Source: Alphaproteobacteria bacterium (GTDB lineage Bacteria; Pseudomonadota; Alphaproteobacteria; Rhodobacterales; Rhodobacteraceae). From it: DNA of 11,257 bases. Shown one piece after another: positions 6,937 to 11,257 of the stretch. A program made the position numbers and the translations under genes. The stretch lies in assembly GCA_013151535.1 (NCBI GenBank), contig JAADIC010000336.1:1-11257 (forward strand), in the 5' to 3' direction. The notes beneath the pieces are model-generated. The model was not told the origin of the DNA and made no database searches. It worked only from the letters and a program-made list of their open reading frames with translations. Numbering within the stretch: position 1 is the stretch's first letter; each line of letters begins with the position of its first letter.

Positions 6937-7548
6937 TTATTTGATTTTGTTCAGATCGCGGATCAGGGTATCGACATTGCCCTTGCGCGCATCAAGCATG
7001 GCGGTGATCTCGGTCCGTTCGGTGACCAGAAGGCTGATGCCCTCGATCAGCAAATCGAACATCAGGTCTTTGCCGCTTTTGTCCGACACCTGCCAATCCA
7101 CTGCGAACGGAGCCTGACCTTTCAGGATCGCGGTCGAATTCACCAAGTAGCCGCGTTTGGTCTTTCGCGCGTCTTTGACGACGATCTTGCCACCCTCAAA
7201 TTCACGGAACCGCTTGCCCCATTTGCGCGCCATATAGCCGCTGAAGGCTTTGACATAGCGTTTTTGCTGTGAAGGCGGGGTTGTGCGCCAGGCCACACCA
7301 AGGGCTGAGCGCGCGATAATCGGCACGTCACCGTATTTGTTGAACAGGGCCTCGAAATCCTTGAACAGGGCAGCTTCCGGCTTGCCGGAATTGATGATCT
7401 TGTTAAGGTCACCGACCAGCTTATCGATCAGGGCGACAGCCTGGGTTTTGGTCAGGGCGACGGCTTGTCGCGGAAGCATCGCCAAAGACGCCAAAACCGC
7501 CCCGCCAATAATCAGATCACGTCGTTTCAGATTTGATTTATTCGGCAT
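6937..7548 (-). CDS. mlaC: MlaC/Ttg2D-type periplasmic phospholipid-binding protein
   Basis: MlaC proteins shuttle phospholipids between the outer-membrane lipoprotein MlaA and the inner-membrane MlaFEDB complex, keeping the outer leaflet free of phospholipid. The product is 203 aa, normal for the family. Its N-terminus, LKRRDLIIGGAVLASLAML, is a signal peptide with a twin-arginine pair, probably cut after AVA at residue 31. Family motifs include ARSALGVAWRTTPPSQQKRY, FSGYMARKWGKRF and the C-terminal DLLIEGISLLVTERTEI. The ATG lies 11 bases inside the end of mlaA and is preceded by GGAGG 7 bases upstream, so the pair is translationally coupled. An in-frame upstream ATG at 7566 has no such site. 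The stop codon is two bases from the stop of the converging PBP gene. No mlaFEDB genes are visible here. Confidence 0.9.
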   Translation of the reverse strand: MPNKSNLKRRDLIIGGAVLASLAMLPRQAVALTKTQAVALIDKLVGDLNKIINSGKPEAALFKDFEALFNKYGDVPIIARSALGVAWRTTPPSQQKRYVKAFSGYMARKWGKRFREFEGGKIVVKDARKTKRGYLVNSTAILKGQAPFAVDWQVSDKSGKDLMFDLLIEGISLLVTERTEITAMLDARKGNVDTLIRDLNKIK

Positions 7549-8287
7549 AGGGATCCTCCAAATCATCTTCGTTCAAACCACCATACAGTTGAAAACGGCG
7601 GCTTTGCAGATATAACAAACGCCCCTGCGCATAGCTGTCTTCGCTTTCATAGAGAACGGATTCCACGATATCAGAGAACCTGTTGCGATCCCCGAGCGAG
7701 TTCAGGATATGCGAGGCGGTGCCAATCGTGCGAAAGTTGCCGGGCAGCACATAGTTCATCGGATTGAGAACGAAATCAACAGCGATGCCCACGGTTTCGC
7801 GTTGGGTGCGGCCGCTATAGACGGGCAGTTCCAGATATGTGCCCTCGGGCACGCCCCAGACAAAAAGGGTCTCGCCGAAATCGGTACCATATTCCGGCAG
7901 CCCGTTCTGGGTGGCAACATCGAAAATACCACCAAGCCCGACGGTTGTGTTCATCACGAACCTAAAGGAATTGCCAAAAAACTCGGTCATATTCAGTTGT
8001 AGCAGGTCATTCACCATCACGCCCGGCAGGGACATGTTGGACGAAAAGTTGCTGACCCCTTGCGAGACTGGCCCACGGGTGATTGCGCCATATGCGCCAG
8101 AAGCCGGCTTCAGGATGGCCTTGTCCAGGGATTTGTTGAACGCGTGAACCTTGCGGTTACCAGCCTCATAAGGGTCATTGATGCCGGTTTCGCGCGGGGC
8201 AGTGGTGCAGGCGGACAGCGCCAACGCCAGTACGATCAGGACTGGTGCCAAAAACCTGTTGCTCTGGTTGCGGCCGAAATACGGCAT
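7538..8287 (-). CDS. mlaA: MlaA/VacJ family outer-membrane lipoprotein
   Basis: MlaA sits in the outer membrane with porins and removes mislocalised phospholipids from the outer leaflet, handing them to MlaC, encoded immediately downstream. The product is 249 aa. Residues 1-27 form a lipoprotein signal ending in the lipobox LSAC (Cys27). The family hallmark NDPYEAGNRKVHAFNKSLDK follows directly. Later MlaA motifs are FFGNSFRFVMNTTVGLGGIFD (part seen as one block), DFGETLFVWGVPEGTYLELP and NPMNYVLPGN. I chose ATG 8287 because GGAG is 6 bases upstream and the lipobox is then at the right distance. The frame is open to 8365, but that extension is unlike a signal peptide. It is transcribed divergently from the secretion operon across a 190-base region rich in inverted repeats. 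Confidence 0.94.
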   Translation of the reverse strand: MPYFGRNQSNRFLAPVLIVLALALSACTTAPRETGINDPYEAGNRKVHAFNKSLDKAILKPASGAYGAITRGPVSQGVSNFSSNMSLPGVMVNDLLQLNMTEFFGNSFRFVMNTTVGLGGIFDVATQNGLPEYGTDFGETLFVWGVPEGTYLELPVYSGRTQRETVGIAVDFVLNPMNYVLPGNFRTIGTASHILNSLGDRNRFSDIVESVLYESEDSYAQGRLLYLQSRRFQLYGGLNEDDLEDPYAE

Positions 8288-8336
8288 GCGGACTCCACCC
8301 TCTCGAAAATGCACTGCGATATATATGCTTTGGGGA

Positions 8337-8406
8337 ATTGAATCCCAGATTGAACCTGCGTGCAAGAGCCGCTTGTACCATTTTTAACACAAATCTGCGA
8401 TTCAAT
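8337..8406. repeat. 15-bp inverted repeat in the mlaA / secretion-operon divergent region
   Basis: ATTGAATCCCAGATT (8337-8351) is matched by AATCTGCGATTCAAT (8392-8406), which is its reverse complement at 14 of 15 bases. The 40 bases between them are AT-rich in part. The arms flank the middle of the divergent promoter region, so a pair of operator sites bound by one regulator, or a cruciform-prone element, is plausible. No regulator gene lies in the window. Confidence 0.55.
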
Positions 8407-8441
8407 GTTGGAGTTGGTGGTGGAATCCCGTAATCTCCAAC
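8407..8441. repeat. 7-bp inverted repeat upstream of the secretion operon
   Basis: GTTGGAG (8407-8413) and CTCCAAC (8435-8441) are perfect reverse complements 21 bases apart, directly abutting the right arm of the larger inverted repeat. They lie 37-71 bases before the ABC transporter start. This may be a leader hairpin or an operator. The signal is short and could be chance. Confidence 0.3.
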
Positions 8442-8477
8442 CATAGTTTAAGAATATCAGCGCATTGAGGATCACAC

Positions 8478-10217
8478 ATGAACCCAGCACAGGGCCGAAG
8501 CGAGCTGCGGAAAGCATTGCGCGCCAGTTGGAAGCTGTTCGGCACTACGTTCGTTTTCAGCTTTTTCGTGAACGCGCTGATGCTGACCGGGCCGATCTAT
8601 ATGTTGCAGGTCTATGACCGCGTGCTTGGCAGCCGGTCCGAGGAAACCCTGCTGGCCCTGTCGATATTGGTGGCATTTCTGTACCTGATGATGGGCTTTC
8701 TGGATTACGCCCGTGGCCGCGTTCTGGCCCGCGCCGGGGCGGTTTTCCAGACATTGCTTGACCATCGGGTATTCACGACGGTGCTGCGCCAGGCCGGTTT
8801 GTCGGCTGGGCGGCTTGGCCCCAATACCGGGTTGCGCGATCTTGAGGCGGTGCAGCGGTTGTTTTCCTCGCCCGCGATGTTTGCGGTGTTTGATATCCCG
8901 TGGACACCGGTTTTCCTGTTGGCGATTTTCATTTTCCACCCGTGGCTCGGATATCTGGCCGTGGGCGGCGGCACCTTTCTTATCATGATTACATTTCTGA
9001 ACCAGTGGATGACAAAACGCGTGGTCGCCGAGGCGAATATGGCCACGGCGCAGGCTGATCTGTTCGCCGATGCCGTCCGCAACGAGGCCGAACTGGTGCA
9101 GAGCCTTGGTATGCGCGCGGCGGTGTTTGATCGCTGGATGCGCTATCGGGAGTTGTCGTTGTCACGCACCATGTCGTCAAGCGATCGCACCGGCACGTTT
9201 TCCAGCGCCACCAAGACCATTCGCCTGTTCTTGCAATCGGCGATGCTGGGGCTTGGCGCTTATCTGGTGTTGCAGGGCGAGATGACGGCTGGCGCGATGA
9301 TTGCGGGCTCGATCCTTTTGGGCCGTGCATTGGCACCGGTTGAACAGGCGATTGGCCAATGGCCGTTGGTGCAGCGGGCGCAAACCGGCTGGCAGCGCCT
9401 GTCGGAATTGTTGGAAAAATCACCGTTCGAGGAGCCGAAAACCCAGTTGCCTCCACCGCGCGCCATTCTGGATGTGCAGCAATTGACGGTGATCCCGCCG
9501 GGTGACAAACACGCCGCCCTCAGGATGATGTCGTTCCGGCTTGAACCCGGCAAGGCGCTGGGGGTGATCGGGCAAAGCGGGGCGGGCAAATCAACCCTTG
9601 CCCGCGCGCTGACCGGTGTTTGGCCGGCGGCGGGGGGTAAAATCCGCCTTGATGGGGCGTCGACGGATCAGTACGAGCCTGATGTTCTTGGCTCCTATAT
9701 CGGTTATCTGCCCCAGCGGGTGACCCTGTTTGAAGGCACAATCGCCGAAAACATCGCCCGTATGTCGACCGAACCGGACGCGAAAAAAGTTATCGAGGCC
9801 GCAAAAAAGGCCGGGGCACATGATGTGATCGTGCGCCTGCCTGATGGCTATGACACGCGGGTCACAGCCCATGGCGGGCGACTGTCGGGTGGGCAGGTGC
9901 AGCGCATCGGGCTGGCGCGCGCCATGTATGGCAATCCGGTTTTGCTGGTGCTGGACGAACCGAACTCGAACCTTGATTCCATCGGCTCGGACGCATTGAA
10001 CGCTGCCATTCGCGAAATGAAATCCCAGGGTCAGTCGGTTATCATCATGGCGCACAGACCTGCCGCCATCGCTGAATGCGAACTGCTGCTGGTGATCGAA
10101 GACGGCCTGGCCAAAGCCTTTGGCCCGCGTGATGAAGTGTTGCAAAAGCAGGTCCAGAATCACGGGCAGGTCAACAAATCGATCGCGGCGGGTGCCAAAA
10201 GCGGGGCCACCTCATGA
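8478..10217 (+). CDS. Type I secretion ABC transporter, fused permease/ATPase (PrtD/HasD/PrsD type)
   Basis: This is the inner-membrane energy-coupling component of a type I secretion system, which exports a protein with a C-terminal signal straight to the outside through a HlyD-type adaptor and an outer-membrane TolC-type channel. It is 579 aa, the usual length for the PrtD group, which lacks the C39-like N-domain of HlyB. The membrane domain (about 20-290) begins FGTTFVFSFFVNALMLTGP and includes the PrtD-typical FDIPWTPVFLLAIFIFHPWLG. The ATPase half has Walker A GQSGAGKST (Lys371), Q-loop Gln413, signature LSGGQ (469-473), Walker B LLVLDEPNSNLD (Glu494) and H-loop His526, all intact. The ATG has GAGGA 6 bases upstream. 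Its stop overlaps the adaptor start as ATGA. No RTX-like substrate gene is in the window. Confidence 0.94.
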   Translation: MNPAQGRSELRKALRASWKLFGTTFVFSFFVNALMLTGPIYMLQVYDRVLGSRSEETLLALSILVAFLYLMMGFLDYARGRVLARAGAVFQTLLDHRVFTTVLRQAGLSAGRLGPNTGLRDLEAVQRLFSSPAMFAVFDIPWTPVFLLAIFIFHPWLGYLAVGGGTFLIMITFLNQWMTKRVVAEANMATAQADLFADAVRNEAELVQSLGMRAAVFDRWMRYRELSLSRTMSSSDRTGTFSSATKTIRLFLQSAMLGLGAYLVLQGEMTAGAMIAGSILLGRALAPVEQAIGQWPLVQRAQTGWQRLSELLEKSPFEEPKTQLPPPRAILDVQQLTVIPPGDKHAALRMMSFRLEPGKALGVIGQSGAGKSTLARALTGVWPAAGGKIRLDGASTDQYEPDVLGSYIGYLPQRVTLFEGTIAENIARMSTEPDAKKVIEAAKKAGAHDVIVRLPDGYDTRVTAHGGRLSGGQVQRIGLARAMYGNPVLLVLDEPNSNLDSIGSDALNAAIREMKSQGQSVIIMAHRPAAIAECELLLVIEDGLAKAFGPRDEVLQKQVQNHGQVNKSIAAGAKSGATS

Positions 10218-11257
10218 GCGATGTCGCAAGGATCAGCGGGCCGAAACCCTGGCGCGCGCGCGGGCCGATGGTGGTTGGTTATCTGGCGGTTCTTACGCTG
10301 GTTGCGGGGTTTGGCACATGGAGCGTTGAAACCACGATTTCCGGTGCGATCATCGCCCCCGGGCAGATCGAGGTTGAGCGGAACCGGCAGGTTGTGCAGC
10401 ACCCGAATGGCGGCGTGGTCGGTGAAATTCTGGTAACCGAAGGGGCGATTGTGAAAGCTGGTGACGTGCTGTTGCGGCTGGATGATACGGTGGTTCAATC
10501 CGAACTTGCGGTGATTGAAAGCCAGTATTTCGAGCTTGTCGCCCGACGCGGACGGCTTGAGGCCGAGCGGGACGAAGCGGCTGATGTCAAGTTTGATCCG
10601 GGTCTGGTTGAGGCGGGCAATGGCAATTCAGAACTGCAAAACCTGATCGAAGGGCAGATGCGCCTGTTCAGGGCGCGGCTGGAATCACAAAAGCGCGAAA
10701 CCGAACAGATGGATGAACGACCCAGATCGAGGCTCAAATAGACGGGCTGAGTGCGCAATATGATGCGCAGGTCAAGCAATTGGCGCTGGTGCAACAAGAA
10801 CTTAAAGATCAGCAAAAGCTGCTGGCCAAGGGGCTTGCGCAAGCCTCGCGGGTGTCGTCGCTGCAACGTGAGGCGGCGCGGATTGAGGGTGTGATGGGTG
10901 AAATCACCGCCTCCAAAGCCGAGGCCGGCGGCCGTTTGATCGAAGCCGGTATCGGTATCCTGCGCCTTGAAACCGGTCGGCGGGAAGAGGCGATTTCGCG
11001 CCTGCGTGACTTGCAATATCGTGAGTTGGAGCTGTTTGAAAAGCGCGCCCTGCTGCGCAACACCCTGTCGCGGCTTGAAATTCGCGCCCCCGCCAGCGGC
11101 CAGGTTTACGGGCTTCAGGTTTACGCCGTGCGGTCTGTTATCCGGCCCGCCGAACCTTTGATGTATATCGTGCCGCAAGATCGGCCCCTGGTCATTCAAA
11201 GCCGGATTGACCCCACTAACATAGATCAGGTTTTTGTTGGTCAGGACGTGACTTTGC
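10214..11257 (+). CDS. Type I secretion membrane-fusion protein (HlyD/PrtE family), frameshifted and cut by the window edge
   Basis: This is the periplasmic adaptor that links the ABC exporter encoded just upstream to an outer-membrane channel. A short cytoplasmic tail precedes one membrane helix (about 19-36, MVVGYLAVLTLVAGFGTW). The lipoyl half-motif VVQHPNGGVVGEILVTEGA and a long coiled-coil stretch follow. The frame breaks near 10709-10722 (GATGAACGACCCAG). Adding one A after GAA gives D-E-T-T-Q-I-E-A-Q-I-D, and the family sequence then runs uninterrupted to the edge, including KGLAQASRVSSLQREAARIEG, the second lipoyl half LEIRAPASGQVYGL and the barrel segment PLVIQSRIDPTNIDQVFVG. As written, frame one stops at 10741. 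About 348 residues are visible of a usual 430-470. The ATG overlaps the ABC stop by 4 bases. I infer a missing base from sequencing rather than a dead gene. Confidence 0.9.

Noticed and set aside
8288..8365. N-terminal extension of MlaA by 26 residues.
   Set aside because: It would place the lipobox Cys at residue 53, too far in; the ATG at 8287 has GGAG at the right spacing.
10495..11199. Open frame of 234 codons on the minus strand opposite the HlyD gene.
   Set aside because: The plus strand encodes clear HlyD sequence on both sides of the frameshift; the antisense frame looks like its shadow.
1..11257. Mobile elements, tRNA/rRNA genes, CRISPR arrays, toxin-antitoxin or defence genes.
   Set aside because: No transposase, integrase, clover-leaf, repeat-spacer pattern or defence motif was seen on either strand; the content is ordinary chromosomal metabolism, transport and envelope genes.

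Overview
The window reads as chromosomal DNA of an alphaproteobacterium, most likely a Rhodobacterales/Roseobacter-type organism. I infer this from the moderately high GC, the glnK-amtB arrangement, the PrtD-type type I secretion genes, the mlaA-mlaC pair and the overall protein style. No database search was possible. I see no phage, IS, integrase, CRISPR, tRNA or rRNA signal. The sequence is densely coding. The longest gene-free stretches are 4509-4782 (274 bases), 8288-8477 (190) and 2661-2809 (149), and each carries regulatory-looking structure.

Layout. (1) 1-2660, minus strand: a tight three-gene operon transcribed as class II aldolase/adducin-family protein -> acyl-CoA dehydrogenase -> NDP-forming acyl-CoA synthetase (cut by the window edge). 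It looks catabolic, but its substrate is unknown. (2) 2762-4674, minus strand: the ammonium module glnK-amtB. It has a hairpin terminator downstream, and upstream a good NtrC-type dyad plus a sigma-54-like GG-N10-GC element. (3) 4783-6934, plus strand: a bifunctional class A penicillin-binding protein. (4) 6937-8287, minus strand: mlaA-mlaC, outer-membrane lipid asymmetry genes, ending two bases from the PBP stop. (5) 8478-11257, plus strand: a type I secretion ABC ATPase/permease followed by its HlyD-family membrane-fusion partner (cut by the right edge), with a 4-base overlap.

The most striking property is that three conserved genes (aldolase, PBP, HlyD) each carry exactly one single-base frameshift. 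Each lies in a short homopolymer, and the full family sequence continues in the next frame on the other side. Three independent lesions, one of them in a cell-wall synthase, with everything else intact, suggest residual sequencing/assembly indels more than real gene decay. This should be settled before any biology is read into them.

I found no clearly novel system. The items most worth following are the uncharacterised aldolase/ACAD/CoA-ligase operon (with Asp in place of the usual ACAD catalytic Glu), the NtrC/sigma-54 control region of glnK-amtB, and a 15-bp inverted repeat between mlaA and the secretion operon.
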